A stretch of 64,000 nt of DNA from Pseudaquabacterium pictum (GTDB lineage: Bacteria; Pseudomonadota; Gammaproteobacteria; Burkholderiales; Burkholderiaceae_C): positions 496,001 through 560,000 of the forward strand of contig NZ_BJCL01000001.1 in the NCBI RefSeq assembly GCF_005403045.1, read 5' to 3'. This document shows, one piece after another, positions 45,691-55,379 of the stretch. Each line of letters opens with the position of its first letter. Position 1 is the stretch's first letter. The position numbers were made by a program, and so were the translations under genes. The notes beneath the pieces were generated by a model. It ran no database searches. It saw only the letters and a list, made by a program, of their open reading frames with translations, and was not told where the DNA came from.

Positions 45691-46037
45691 CGGGTGACGG
45701 GCAACAGGTGGCAGGGCAAGGCGGGCGGCGGCGGGCCGGCGGATCGTTCCGGGCCGACCGCAGGCAGCGACCATGCCAGCCCGCTGGCACGGATGCTGCA
45801 TTGCACCACGCGTCGGGTGTGACGATGCACCCGGGCCGGTCACGCCGGCCGCCTGCCCCGCCCGGGGCGGTGCACCTCGCCAGGGGCCGCGCGCCGCGCT
45901 GCCCGCCCCGGCAGGCCCAGGGCCTCTCCATCTGCGCCCACGCGCGCTCCCACGCCCCGCCTGCTGCGCCCCAGCTGCCCCGCCACACGACCTGCCGCGC
46001 CGTGGCCCGCAGCCCACCTGTCCGCAGGAGCCTGAGC
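45691..46037 (+). promoter_or_regulatory. Structured nirB leader, possible ANTAR target
   Basis: This 347-bp divergent region has no gene. A hairpin at 45734-45755 (GGCC, bulged GG, CGG, loop ATCGTT, CCGGGCC) has a six-base loop with A first and G fourth, the ANTAR recognition pattern. A tight GCCAG/CTGGC hairpin (45775-45788) and GGGTGT/GCACCC (about 45828) follow. I could not identify the second ANTAR hairpin or a U-tract, and no promoter is obvious. Confidence 0.4.
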
Positions 46038-48500
46038 ATGAAGAAGATGAAACTGGTGTTGATCGGCAACGGCATGGCCGGCGTGCGCACGCTGGAAGAG
46101 CTGCTGAAGATCGCCCCCGACCTGTACGACATCACCGTGTTCGGCGCCGAGCCGCACCCGAACTACAACCGCATCCTGTTGAGCCCGGTGCTGGCCGGCG
46201 AGCAGACCATCGACCAGATCATCCTCAACCCGCTGAGCTGGTATGCCGAGCACGGCATCACCCTGCACCTGGGCAAGACGGTGACCCAGGTGGACCGCAC
46301 CCGGCGGCTGGTGATCGCCGACGATGGCACGACGGCAGAGTACGACCGCCTGCTGGTCGCCACCGGCAGCCTGCCCTTCATCCTGCCGGTGCCGGGCAAG
46401 GACCTGGCCGGCGTGATCGCCTACCGCGACATCGCCGACACCGAGACCATGATCGCCACTGCGCAGACGCACCGGCATGCGGTGGTCATCGGCGGCGGCC
46501 TGCTGGGGCTGGAAGCCGCCAACGGCCTGATGCTGCGCGGCATGCAGGTGACGGTGGTGCACATCGCCCCCTGGCTGATGGAGCGCCAGCTCGACGATGT
46601 GGCCGGCGGCCTGCTGCGCCAATCGCTGGAGCAGCGCGGCCTGAAGTTCCTGATCGGCGCGCAGACCCAGGCGCTGATCGGCGACGCAGACAGTGGCCAA
46701 GGCGGCCGCGTGATGGCCGTGCAGTTCAAGGACGGCAGCGAGATCCCGGCCGACCTGGTGGTGATGGCCGCCGGCATCCGCCCCAACACCCGATTGGCAG
46801 AGGCGATGGGCCTGCACTGCCAGCGTGGGATCGTCGTCAGCGACACGCTGCAGACGGTGACCGACCCGCGCATCTACGCCGTGGGCGAATGTGCCGCCCA
46901 CCGCGGCATCGCCTACGGCCTGGTGGCGCCGCTGTTCGAGCAGGGCAAGGTCTGCGCCACCCACCTGGCGCAGTTCGGCATCGGCCGCTACACCGGCAGC
47001 CAGACCAGCACCAAGCTCAAGGTCACCGGCATCGACCTGTTCAGTGCCGGCAACTTCATGGGCGGCGCCGGCACCGAGGAGATCGTGATGAGCGACCCCT
47101 TCGGCGGCGTCTACAAGAAGCTGGTGATCCAGGACGACAAGCTGGTCGGCGCCTGCCTGTACGGCGACACCGTGGACGGCAGCTGGTACTTCAAGCTGCT
47201 GCGCGACGGCCGCTCGGTCGCCGACATCCGCGACAAGCTGATGTTCGGCGAGAGCAACATCGGCGACGTGGGCCACCAGGGCCACAACAAGGCGGCGGCG
47301 ATGGCCGACTCGGACGAAGTCTGCGGCTGCAACGGCGTCACCAAGGGCAGCATCTGCAAGGCCATCAAGGACAAGGGCCTGTTCACCCTCGAAGAGGTGC
47401 GCAAGCACACCAAGGCCAGCGCCAGCTGCGGCAGCTGCACCGGTCTGGTGGAACAGCTGCTGATGTTCACCGCCGGCGGCGACTACTCGGCCGCGCCGAA
47501 GAAGAAGGCCATGTGCGGCTGCACCGACACCAGCCACCAGGAGGCCCGCGAGGCCATCCGCCGCGACAAGCTGCTGACCATCGATGGCGTCTACAAGGCC
47601 CTGGGCTGGCGCACGCCCAACGGCTGCAGCAGCTGCCGGCCGGCCATCAACTACTACCTGATCAGCACCTGGCCCAAGGAGGCGCAGGACGATCCGCAGA
47701 GCCGCTACATCAACGAGCGCAGCCACGCCAACATCCAGAAGGACGGCAGCTACAGCGTGATTCCGCGCATGTGGGGCGGCGAGACCACCGCCGACGAGTT
47801 GCGCCGCATCGCCGACGCGGTGGACAAGTACAAGATCCCCACCGTCAAGGTCACCGGTGGCCAGCGCATCGACCTGCTGGGCGTGAAGAAGGAAGACCTG
47901 CCGGGCGTGTGGAAGGACATCGGCATGCCCAGCGGCCATGCCTATGCCAAGGCGCTGCGCACGGTGAAGACCTGCGTGGGCAGCGAGTGGTGCCGCTTCG
48001 GCACGCAGGACAGCACGCAGATGGGCAAGGACCTGGAACGCGCCATGTGGCGCATGTATGCGCCGCACAAGGTGAAGTTCGCGGTCAGCGGCTGCCCGCG
48101 CAACTGCGCCGAGGCCGGCATCAAGGACGTGGGCATCATCGGCGTGGACTCGGGCTGGGAGATGTACGTGGCCGGCAACGGCGGCATCAAGACCGAGGTG
48201 GCGCAGTTCTTCACCAAGTTGAAGACGCCCGAGGAGGTGCTGGAGTACACCGGCGCCTTCTGCCAGCTCTACCGCGAAGAAGGCTGGTACCTGGAGCGCA
48301 CGGTGCACTATGTGCATCGGGTCGGTTTGGACCACGTGAAGAAGAAGATCCTCGACGACCACGAGGGCCGGCGTGCCCTGTGGGCCAAGCTGCAGTTCAG
48401 CCTGGATGGCGAGCCCGATCCCTGGTTCGAGCATGCCAAGGCCCAGGTCGACCTGCGGCAGTTCAGCGCCATCACCCCCAGTCTGCCGGTGAGCGCCTGA
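46038..48500 (+). CDS. nirB: Nitrite reductase (NADH) large subunit
   Basis: This 820-residue assimilatory nitrite reductase reduces nitrite to ammonium in the cytoplasm. The N-terminal FAD/NAD domain (L-I-G-N-G-M-A-G-V-R, G-G-G-L-L-G-L-E-A) is followed by two [2Fe-2S] BFD-like Cys regions (C-G-C-N-G-V, M-C-G-C-T-D). The siroheme/[4Fe-4S] sulfite-reductase fold follows, with T-C-V-G-S-E-W-C and S-G-C-P-R-N-C-A-E-A. Start 46038 has GCAGGAG; an ATG three codons later is possible. It is the first gene of the operon. Confidence 0.96.
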   Translation: MKKMKLVLIGNGMAGVRTLEELLKIAPDLYDITVFGAEPHPNYNRILLSPVLAGEQTIDQIILNPLSWYAEHGITLHLGKTVTQVDRTRRLVIADDGTTAEYDRLLVATGSLPFILPVPGKDLAGVIAYRDIADTETMIATAQTHRHAVVIGGGLLGLEAANGLMLRGMQVTVVHIAPWLMERQLDDVAGGLLRQSLEQRGLKFLIGAQTQALIGDADSGQGGRVMAVQFKDGSEIPADLVVMAAGIRPNTRLAEAMGLHCQRGIVVSDTLQTVTDPRIYAVGECAAHRGIAYGLVAPLFEQGKVCATHLAQFGIGRYTGSQTSTKLKVTGIDLFSAGNFMGGAGTEEIVMSDPFGGVYKKLVIQDDKLVGACLYGDTVDGSWYFKLLRDGRSVADIRDKLMFGESNIGDVGHQGHNKAAAMADSDEVCGCNGVTKGSICKAIKDKGLFTLEEVRKHTKASASCGSCTGLVEQLLMFTAGGDYSAAPKKKAMCGCTDTSHQEAREAIRRDKLLTIDGVYKALGWRTPNGCSSCRPAINYYLISTWPKEAQDDPQSRYINERSHANIQKDGSYSVIPRMWGGETTADELRRIADAVDKYKIPTVKVTGGQRIDLLGVKKEDLPGVWKDIGMPSGHAYAKALRTVKTCVGSEWCRFGTQDSTQMGKDLERAMWRMYAPHKVKFAVSGCPRNCAEAGIKDVGIIGVDSGWEMYVAGNGGIKTEVAQFFTKLKTPEEVLEYTGAFCQLYREEGWYLERTVHYVHRVGLDHVKKKILDDHEGRRALWAKLQFSLDGEPDPWFEHAKAQVDLRQFSAITPSLPVSA

Positions 48501-48919
48501 TGCACCGCGAGAACCTGCCCATGACCCCCGCTGCCCCTGGCTGGACCGCTGTCTGCGCGGTCGACGACATCCCCCCGCTCGGCGCCCGCCGCGTGGCCCG
48601 CCCGCAGGGCATGCCGGTGGCGGTGTTCCGCACCGCCGACGACCGGGTCTTCGCCCTGCTCGACCGCTGCCCGCACAAGGGCGGGCCGCTGAGCCAGGGC
48701 ATCGTGCATGGCGATGCGGTGGCCTGCCCGCTGCACAACTGGACCATCGCGCTGGTGGACGGCAACGCCCGCGCGCCGGACGAAGGCTGCACCCCCGCCT
48801 TCGCCTGCCGGGTGCACGACGGCCAGGTGTGGCTGGATGCGCAGGAACTGGCCACCAAGGCGCTGGACCTGCCCGCGCCGGTGGCGGGGCCCTGCCGCCA
48901 GCAGGCCAGCTGCGCCTGA
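48500..48919 (+). CDS. nirD: Nitrite reductase (NADH) small subunit
   Basis: This 139-residue Rieske-like subunit partners NirB. Unlike many NirD proteins it keeps a full Rieske ligand set, C-P-H-K-G-G-P-L and C-P-L-H-N-W. It starts in a TGATG overlap with nirB; an in-frame ATG at 48521 would shorten it by seven residues. Confidence 0.93.
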   Translation: MHRENLPMTPAAPGWTAVCAVDDIPPLGARRVARPQGMPVAVFRTADDRVFALLDRCPHKGGPLSQGIVHGDAVACPLHNWTIALVDGNARAPDEGCTPAFACRVHDGQVWLDAQELATKALDLPAPVAGPCRQQASCA

Positions 48920-48932
48920 ACCGTCCACCGCC

Positions 48933-51725
48933 ATGGCCGAGACCAAGAGCACCTGCCCCTACTGCGGCGTCGGCTGCGGCGTGGTGATCGAGAGCGAGGG
49001 CGCGCAGATCACCGGCGTGCGCGGCGATCCCGACCATCCGGCCAACTTCGGCCGCCTGTGCAGCAAGGGCAGCACCCTGCACCTGACGGCCAGCGCCGCC
49101 ATCACCCGCCAGGCGCGGCTGCTGCAGCCGATGCAGCGGCTGCAGCGCGGCCAGGGGCCGCAGGCCAGCAGCTGGGATGCGGCGCTGCCGGCCATCACCA
49201 ACCAGTTGGCCGACATCATCGAACACCACGGCCCGGATGCGGTGGGGCTGTACGTCTCCGGCCAGCTGCTGACCGAGGACTACTACGTCTTCAACAAGCT
49301 GGCCAAGGGCCTGATCGGCACCAACAACATCGACACCAACAGCCGCCTGTGCATGAGCAGCGCGGTGGCCGGCTACAAGGCCACGCTAGGGGCCGACGCG
49401 CCGCCGGCCTGTTACGACGACTTCAACGATGCCGCCACTGTCTGGGTGACCGGCGCCAACCCGGCCTGGGCCCATCCGGTGCTGGTGCGCCGGCTGGAAG
49501 ACGCCCGCCGCGCCAACCCGCAGCAGAAGCTGGTGGTGGTCGACCCGCGCCGCACCGAGACTGCGGCCATGGCCGATCTGCACCTGCAGATCCTGCCCGG
49601 CACCGACATCGCGCTGTGCCACGGCCTGCTGCACCTGATGCTGTGGGAGGGCTGGACCGACAACGCCTACATCGCCGCCCACACCAGCGGCTTCGAGGCG
49701 CTGAAGGCCCGGGTGCGCGAGTACACGCCCAAGGAAACCGCCCGCATGACCGGCCTGCAGGAAGCCGACATCCTGCAGGCGGCGCGCTGGTTCGCCAATG
49801 TGGATGCGGCCACCGGCCAGCGGCTGCCCACCCTCAGCCTGTACTGCCAGGGCCTGAACCAGAGCCGCAGCGGCACCGCCCGCAATGCCGCGCTGATCAA
49901 CCTGCACCTGGCCTGCGGCCAGATCGGCCAACCCGGCGCCGGGCCGCTGTCGCTGACCGGCCAGCCCAATGCCATGGGCGGGCGCGAGGCGGGCGGCCTG
50001 GCCAATCTGCTCAGCGCCCACCGCGACCTGGCCAACCCGGCCCACCGGGCCGAGGTGGCCGCGCTGTGGGGCCTGCCGTCGGTGCCGGACAAGCCCGGCA
50101 AGACGGCCGTGGAGATGTTCCAGGCCGCCGCCGATGGCGAGATCAAGGCGCTGTGGATCACCTGCACCAACCCCGCCCAGAGCCTGCCCGACCAGGCCAT
50201 GGTGCAGCGCGCGCTGCAGCGCGCCGAGTTGGTGGTGGTGCAGGAGGCCTTCGCCACCACCGCCACCGCGAAGTACGCCGACTGGCTGCTGCCTGCCACC
50301 ACCTGGGGCGAAAAGGACGGCACCGTCACCAACAGCGAGCGGCGCATCAGCCGTGTGCGCCCGGCCATCCCGCCGGCCGGTGCCGCGCGCCACGACTGGG
50401 CCATCGCGCTGGACATCGCCCGCCGGCTGGAGGCGCGGCTGCGCCCCGGCGCGCCCACGCTGTTCGGCTTCGACAGCCCCGAGGCGATCTGGAACGAGCA
50501 CCGCGCCACCACCCGCGGGCGGGATCTCGACATCACCGGCCTGAGCTACCCCATCCTGGATTCACAGGGCCCGCAGCAATGGCCGATGCCGGCTGGCGCC
50601 GCCAGCGGCCGCGCCCGGCTGTACGAAGACGGCCGCTTCGAGACACCCGACGGCCGCGCACGCTTCTTCGACACCGCAGCGCTGCCGCTGGCCGAGCCGC
50701 GTGATGCCCGCTTTCCGTTCAGCCTGACCACCGGCCGGCTGCGTGACCAGTGGCATGGCGGCAGCCGCACAGGCACCCTGGGCCGGCTGTTCGGCCACCA
50801 GGCCGAGCCCAGCATCGATCTGCATGTGCAGGACATGGCCCGCCTGCGGCTGCAGGACGGCGACCTGGTGCAGGTGCACAGCCGCCGCGGCGATCTGGTG
50901 CTGCCGGCGGTCACCAGCGACAGCGTGGCGCCCACGCAGGCCCATGTGGCGATGCACTGGGGCGGCGAGGTGCTGGGGGCCGGGGGGGCGGGCGGCATCA
51001 ACACGCTGACGAATCCGGCGTTCTGCCCGCTGTCGAAGCAGCCCGAGCTGAAGCACACCGCCGTGCGGCTGCAGAAGGCGATGCTGCCCTGGCGCCTGCT
51101 GGCTGCCGCCTGGCTGCCGGAGGACGATGCGCTGGACCTGCGCCAGAATTTGCAGCCGCTGATGGCCGGCTTCGGCTACGCCAGCGCCGTGCCCTTCGGC
51201 CACACCCGGCATGGGGTGCTGCTGCGGCTGGCGGCCGCCGAGCCGGCGTCGGCCGAGACCATCGCCACGATCGAGAACCTGTTCGGCCTGGGCCCGACCC
51301 GCCGGGATGCGCTGCGTTACGCCGATGCCCGCCGCGGCCAGCGCCGCGCCATCGGGCTGGAGATCGCGGGCAGCGACACCCGGCTGCAATCCTTTGTGCT
51401 GGCCGGCGACATCCGGGCCGAGGCCTGGATCAAGGACTTGCTGCAACAGCAGCTGCCGGCCCAGGCCTTCGGCCGCCAGCTGCTGCGGCCCGATGCCACC
51501 GCGCCGGTGGCGCTGCAGCCGGCCGGCCGCCAGGTGTGCACCTGCCTGAACGTGGCCGAGCCGGCCATCGTCGGCGTGCTGGCAGGCTGCAGTGGCAGCG
51601 ACGGCCAGCGCCTGCAGCAGCTGCAGCAGCGGCTGGGTTGCGGCACGCAATGTGGATCCTGCCTGCCAACGCTGCAGCGCCTGGTCGCGGCCACGCCGCA
51701 ACCGCTGGCCAGCCAGGCGGCTTGA
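48933..51725 (+). CDS. nasA: Assimilatory nitrate reductase catalytic subunit
   Basis: This 930-residue bis-MGD molybdoenzyme reduces nitrate to nitrite. The N-terminal [4Fe-4S] set is C-P-Y-C-G-V-G-C-G-V (8, 11, 15) plus L-C-S-K-G. Molybdopterin domains follow (N-P-A-W-A-H-P, G-Q-P-N-A-M-G-G-R-E, T-G-R-L-R-D-Q-W-H). A C-terminal BFD [2Fe-2S] domain has C-T-C-L-N-V and C-G-T-Q-C-G-S-C. The extra cluster lets it take electrons without a NasB-type FAD subunit; none is in the window. It lies 13 bp after nirD. Confidence 0.95.
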   Translation: MAETKSTCPYCGVGCGVVIESEGAQITGVRGDPDHPANFGRLCSKGSTLHLTASAAITRQARLLQPMQRLQRGQGPQASSWDAALPAITNQLADIIEHHGPDAVGLYVSGQLLTEDYYVFNKLAKGLIGTNNIDTNSRLCMSSAVAGYKATLGADAPPACYDDFNDAATVWVTGANPAWAHPVLVRRLEDARRANPQQKLVVVDPRRTETAAMADLHLQILPGTDIALCHGLLHLMLWEGWTDNAYIAAHTSGFEALKARVREYTPKETARMTGLQEADILQAARWFANVDAATGQRLPTLSLYCQGLNQSRSGTARNAALINLHLACGQIGQPGAGPLSLTGQPNAMGGREAGGLANLLSAHRDLANPAHRAEVAALWGLPSVPDKPGKTAVEMFQAAADGEIKALWITCTNPAQSLPDQAMVQRALQRAELVVVQEAFATTATAKYADWLLPATTWGEKDGTVTNSERRISRVRPAIPPAGAARHDWAIALDIARRLEARLRPGAPTLFGFDSPEAIWNEHRATTRGRDLDITGLSYPILDSQGPQQWPMPAGAASGRARLYEDGRFETPDGRARFFDTAALPLAEPRDARFPFSLTTGRLRDQWHGGSRTGTLGRLFGHQAEPSIDLHVQDMARLRLQDGDLVQVHSRRGDLVLPAVTSDSVAPTQAHVAMHWGGEVLGAGGAGGINTLTNPAFCPLSKQPELKHTAVRLQKAMLPWRLLAAAWLPEDDALDLRQNLQPLMAGFGYASAVPFGHTRHGVLLRLAAAEPASAETIATIENLFGLGPTRRDALRYADARRGQRRAIGLEIAGSDTRLQSFVLAGDIRAEAWIKDLLQQQLPAQAFGRQLLRPDATAPVALQPAGRQVCTCLNVAEPAIVGVLAGCSGSDGQRLQQLQQRLGCGTQCGSCLPTLQRLVAATPQPLASQAA

Positions 51726-51811
51726 AACATTTCGTGTGCCATCGCCAGTGCTGTGGCCGAATCGGCCCGAAACTTGCGATCGGCTGACGCAACACACGCA
51801 AGGGTTTCGCC

Positions 51812-52765
51812 ATGGGCATTGCGCAGTACATCAAGGAGATCGGCCGCGGCCATGAAGGCGCGCGGTCCCTGGGCATCGACGCGGCCGCGGATCTGATGGG
51901 CCAGGTGCTGGACGGCCAGGTCACCGACCTCGAGGTGGGCGCGTTTGCGCTGGCCATGCGCATCAAGGGCGAGACGGTCGACGAGCTGCTGGGCTTTGCC
52001 CAGGCCACCCAGACCCGCTGCCTGGCGCTGCACAGCGACAAGCCGGTGATCGTGATCCCCAGCTACAACGGCGCCCGCCGCCTGCCCAACCTGACGCCGC
52101 TGCTGGCGCTGCGCCTGGCGCAGGAAGGCGCCCGGGTGCTGGTGCACGGCCCGCGGCACGACCCGGCCCGCGTCAACACCGCCGACATCTTCCAGGCCCT
52201 GGCCCTGCCCCCGGCCGAGGATGTGGCCACGGTGCAGGAGCGCTGGCAGCGCCGCGAGCCGGCCTTCATCGCCACCGACACCCTGAGCCCTGCGCTGCAG
52301 CGCCTGCTGGACGTGCGCTGGGTGGTCGGTCTGCGCAATTCCGGCCACACCGTGGCCAAGCTGCTGCAGCCGGTGGTCGATGCGCCGGCCTTGCGCCTGG
52401 CCAGCCACACCCACCCCGAATTCGGCATCCTGATGGCCGACCTGGCCCAGCGCAGCGCCGCCGACCTGATGCTGCTGCGCGGCACCGAGGGCGAACCGGT
52501 CGCCGACCCGCGCCGCTGCCCCAAGCTCGACACCTGGCTGGGCGGCATCTGGCAGGCCGACCTGTCCTGCCCGGTGCAGGAAGGCGTGCTGGCCGAGCTG
52601 CCGCTGCTGCCGCGCCAGATCGACGCGGCCACTGTGGCGGTCTACATCCAGGGCGTGCTGGCCGGCGAGAAGCCGGGCCCGGCGCCGCTGGACCGCCAGG
52701 TGGAACTGCTGCTGGCCGCACTGGCGCGCCTGGGCAGCAGCACGCCGCAGGTCAAGCGCGCCTGA
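51812..52765 (+). CDS. ybiB: YbiB family DNA-binding protein (TrpD2-like)
   Basis: This 317-residue protein has the anthranilate phosphoribosyltransferase fold (glycosyl transferase family 3: A-D-L-M-G-Q-V-L-D-G-Q-V-T-D-L-E-V-G-A-F). It lacks the tryptophan-enzyme glycine motifs, having P-S-Y-N-G-A-R-R instead, which marks the YbiB/TrpD2 group that binds nucleic acid. It follows nasA by 86 bp on the same strand, a common arrangement in Burkholderiales, though its link to nitrate use is unclear. Confidence 0.88.
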   Translation: MGIAQYIKEIGRGHEGARSLGIDAAADLMGQVLDGQVTDLEVGAFALAMRIKGETVDELLGFAQATQTRCLALHSDKPVIVIPSYNGARRLPNLTPLLALRLAQEGARVLVHGPRHDPARVNTADIFQALALPPAEDVATVQERWQRREPAFIATDTLSPALQRLLDVRWVVGLRNSGHTVAKLLQPVVDAPALRLASHTHPEFGILMADLAQRSAADLMLLRGTEGEPVADPRRCPKLDTWLGGIWQADLSCPVQEGVLAELPLLPRQIDAATVAVYIQGVLAGEKPGPAPLDRQVELLLAALARLGSSTPQVKRA

Positions 52766-52767
52766 TC

Positions 52768-52785
52768 GGCGGGCCAGGGCCCGCC
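52768..52785 (+). other. Perfect hairpin between ybiB and flavoprotein gene
   Basis: GGCGGGC and GCCCGCC form a 7-bp stem around CAGG just 2 nt after the ybiB stop. It has no U-tract, so it is a weak terminator at best. TATCAT follows immediately (52786-52791), 8 nt before the next GTG start. Confidence 0.4.
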
Positions 52786-52799
52786 TATCATCGCGCGCC

Positions 52800-54038
52800 G
52801 TGCCCACCGCCCTGCCCCCATCCCCGCTCCACTTCGACGCCGCGATCCTGGGCGCCGGTGCGGCCGGGCTGTTCTGCGCCGGCATCGCCGGCCAGCGCGG
52901 CCTGAAGGTGCTGGTGATCGACCACGCCGAGAAACTGGCCGAGAAGATCCGCATCTCCGGCGGCGGCCGCTGCAACTTCACCAACCGCGATGCGACGCCG
53001 GCGCAGTTCCTGTCGGCCAACCCGCATTTTTGCCGGTCTGCCCTGGCCCGCTACACGCCGGCCGACTTCATCGCCCTGGTCAGGCGCCACGGCATCGGCT
53101 TCCATGAGAAGCACAAGGGCCAGCTGTTCTGCGATGACTCGGCCGAGCAGATCATCGACCTGCTGGTGGCCGAGTGCGAGGCCGGCGGCGTGCAGCGCTG
53201 GCAGCCCTGCAGCCTGGCCGCCGCGCGGGCGGTCGAAGGCGGCTTCGAGCTCGACACCAGCGCCGGCCCGGTGCGCTGCACGCAATTCGTGGTGGCCAGC
53301 GGCGGGCTGTCGATTCCGAAGATCGGCGCCACCGACATCGGCCACCGGCTGGCGCGCCAGTACGGCCATGCCATCGTGCCGCCACGCCCGGCCTTGGTGC
53401 CGCTCACTTTCGATGCCAGCTTGTGGGCACCGTTCGTGCCACTGGCCGGTGCATCGCTGCCGGTGCAGGTGGCCACCGGCAGCGGCAAGGCGGCTGGCCG
53501 GTTCGACGAAGACCTGCTGTTCACCCACCGCGGGCTCAGCGGCCCGGCGGTGCTGCAGATCTCCAGCTTCTGGCAGCCCGGCCAGCCGCTGCGGCTGAAC
53601 CTGCTGCCGGCCGACGACATCGCCGAGCAGCTGCGCCAGGCCAAGGCCGGCTCGCGTCGGCAGCTCGGCAATGCCCTGGCCGGCCTGCTGCCGCAGCGCC
53701 TGGCCGATGCCTGGCTGGCCCGGCTGGACCTGGACGCCACCCGCCCGCTGCCCGAGGTGCGCGACAAAGACCTGCAGCGCCTGGCCGACAGCCTGGCGCG
53801 CTGGGAGATCACGCCCACCGGCACCGAGGGCTGGCGCAAGGCGGAAGTGACCGCCGGCGGCGTCGACACCCGCGAGCTGGACAGCCGCAGCATGGCCAGC
53901 CAGCGCCAGCCGGGGCTCTACTTCATCGGCGAGGTGGTCGACGTGACCGGCTGGCTGGGCGGCTACAACTTCCAGTGGGCCTGGGCCAGTGCGGCGGCCT
54001 GCGCGCAATCGTTGGCAATGGCGCCAGCACCAGCCTGA
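52800..54038 (+). CDS. HI0933 family NAD(P)/FAD-dependent oxidoreductase
   Basis: This 412-residue flavoprotein has the dinucleotide-binding [11 protein letters not shown] (about 18), the family signature [11 protein letters not shown] (about 54) and the C-terminal [14 protein letters not shown]. Family members are annotated as BaiN/RdsA-type reductases of unknown physiological substrate. The GTG start at 52800 lies 8 nt after a TATCAT -10-like box with no Shine-Dalgarno, suggesting a leaderless message. Confidence 0.9.
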
Positions 54039-54058
54039 AAACCGATGCAACGGGAATC

Positions 54059-54088
54059 TTGCCGATATCCCTGTTTTCGAAGTAGAAT
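54059..54088 (+). promoter_or_regulatory. rpsU: rpsU promoter
   Basis: TTGCCG (54059-54064) and TAGAAT (54083-54088) are 18 bp apart, the best sigma70-like promoter in this region. The leader would be about 146 nt long, leaving room for post-transcriptional control of S21. Confidence 0.6.
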
Positions 54089-54240
54089 CCCCGCTTTGCT
54101 GGCAAACCGCGCGGCGGCATGGAACCGGCAATTCCGGAATGTTGGATGGATCAGTCTCAGGGCGGGTGCCCGGGGGTGGAGAAGCCAGCAGCCGGTCCAG
54201 AACCACGCCGTGCACACCAACCCTGGGATTTTTGGATTAC

Positions 54241-54453
54241 ATGACCACGATTCGCGTCAAGGAAAACGAGCCGTTCGACGTTGCACTGCGCCGCTTCAAG
54301 CGCACCATAGAGAAGCTGGGCCTGCTCACCGATCTTCGCGCCCGCGAGTTCTACGAGAAGCCCACCGCCGAGCGCAAGCGCAAGAAGGCCGCCGCGGTCA
54401 AGCGTCACTACAAGCGCGTGCGCAGCATGCAGCTCCCCAAGAAGCTGTACTGA
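54241..54453 (+). CDS. rpsU: Ribosomal protein S21
   Basis: This 70-residue basic protein, [21 protein letters not shown], ends in [11 protein letters not shown]. It is the 30S subunit protein that helps initiation, and is full length for betaproteobacteria. It is followed by a strong terminator. Confidence 0.97.
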
Positions 54454-54470
54454 GCTTCCCCGCTTGAAGA

Positions 54471-54504
54471 AACGCCCGCGCGGGACGCCGCAGCGGGCGT
54501 TTTT
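54471..54504 (+). terminator. Rho-independent terminator after rpsU
   Basis: AACGCCCGC (54471-54479) pairs with GCGGGCGTT (54493-54501) and runs into TTTTT, 17 nt after the stop. Confidence 0.9.
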
Positions 54505-54539
54505 CATGGTTCCACCGATTGCAACTGCCCGAGGCCCGC

Positions 54540-54986
54540 ATGCCCCTGAAAGACCAGATCTCCGACGACATGAAGACGGCCATGCGCGCCAAGGACAGTG
54601 CGCGCCTGGGCACCATCCGCCTGCTGATGGCCGCCATCAAGCAGCGCGAGGTGGACGAGCGCATCACGCTCGATGACGCCGCCATCGTCGGCGTGGTCGA
54701 CAAGCTGATCAAGCAGCGCAAGGATTCGATCACCGCCTTCCAGAGCGCCGGCCGCACCGACCTGGTCGACCAGGAAAGCGCCGAACTGGCCGTGCTGCAG
54801 GCCTACCTGCCGGCGCGGCTGTCGGCCGAGGAAGTGGCTGCGGCGGTCGGCGCGATCGTGTCGGCGCTGGGGGCCAGCGGCCCCGGTGACATGGGCAAGG
54901 TGATGGCCGCCGTCAAGGCCCAGCTGGCCGGCAAGGCCGACATGGGCGCGGTATCGGCGGCGGTGAAGGCCGCCCTGGCGAAGTAA
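54540..54986 (+). CDS. GatB/YqeY domain protein
   Basis: This 148-residue YqeY-family protein begins M-P-L-K-D-Q-I-S-D-D-M-K-T-A-M and has L-G-T-I-R-L-L-M-A-A-I-K-Q-R-E-V and a C-terminal G-D-M-G-K-V-M-A-A-V-K. The domain resembles the tRNA-binding tail of GatB. The rpsU-yqeY order is widely conserved, usually continuing to dnaG/rpoD, which are not here. Its exact function is unknown. Confidence 0.92.
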   Translation: MPLKDQISDDMKTAMRAKDSARLGTIRLLMAAIKQREVDERITLDDAAIVGVVDKLIKQRKDSITAFQSAGRTDLVDQESAELAVLQAYLPARLSAEEVAAAVGAIVSALGASGPGDMGKVMAAVKAQLAGKADMGAVSAAVKAALAK

Positions 54987-54996
54987 GCTGCGCGCC

Positions 54997-55344
54997 ATGA
55001 GCACCAACCTGCCCCTGCGCCAGATCGCCGACACCGTGTGTGTGGCCCCGCAACTCGCGCCCGAGGCGATGGCCGAGCTGGCCCGCCTGGGCTTCAAGAG
55101 CGTGGTCAACAACCGACCGGACTTCGAGCACGGTCCCGACCAGCCGACCAGCGCCGCCATCGAGGCTGCCGCGGTGGCCGCGGGCCTGGAATACCGCCAC
55201 CTGCCGGTGGACGGCGGCTGGCAATCGCCCGAGCAGATCGCCGCCTTTGCCGACCTGCTGAAGACCCTGCCGCAGCCGATGCTGGCTTTCTGCCGCTCGG
55301 GCGCCCGCTCGACCCGGCTCTTCCAGCAGGCCACCGCCGGCTGA
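54997..55344 (+). CDS. TIGR01244/DUF442 phosphatase-like protein
   Basis: This 115-residue protein has the dual-specificity-phosphatase-like fold. The P-loop F-C-R-S-G-A-R-S-T (CX5R) lies near residue 99, preceded by V-N-N-R-P-D. The same domain is found at the N-terminus of Blh beta-lactamase-like sulfurtransferases. It could act as a phosphatase or sulfurtransferase. It begins 10 bp after the yqeY gene and is probably co-transcribed. Confidence 0.85.
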   Translation: MSTNLPLRQIADTVCVAPQLAPEAMAELARLGFKSVVNNRPDFEHGPDQPTSAAIEAAAVAAGLEYRHLPVDGGWQSPEQIAAFADLLKTLPQPMLAFCRSGARSTRLFQQATAG

Positions 55345-55379
55345 CCCTTGATCCGGGCGGCCGCGGCCGCCTGCCCGCC

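Noticed and set aside
45773-48919. A 1048-codon plus-strand frame over nirB
   Set aside because: Only its last 140 codons (nirD) are real; the rest is an out-of-frame shadow of nirB with Arg/Gly/Pro-rich composition.
45840-49229. An 1129-codon minus-strand frame opposite nirB-nirD-nasA
   Set aside because: It is antisense to conserved enzymes and contains no recognisable domain, only His/Gln/Ala/Val-rich sequence.
52768-52785. Rho-independent terminator after ybiB
   Set aside because: The stem is perfect but no U-tract follows; kept only as a hairpin.
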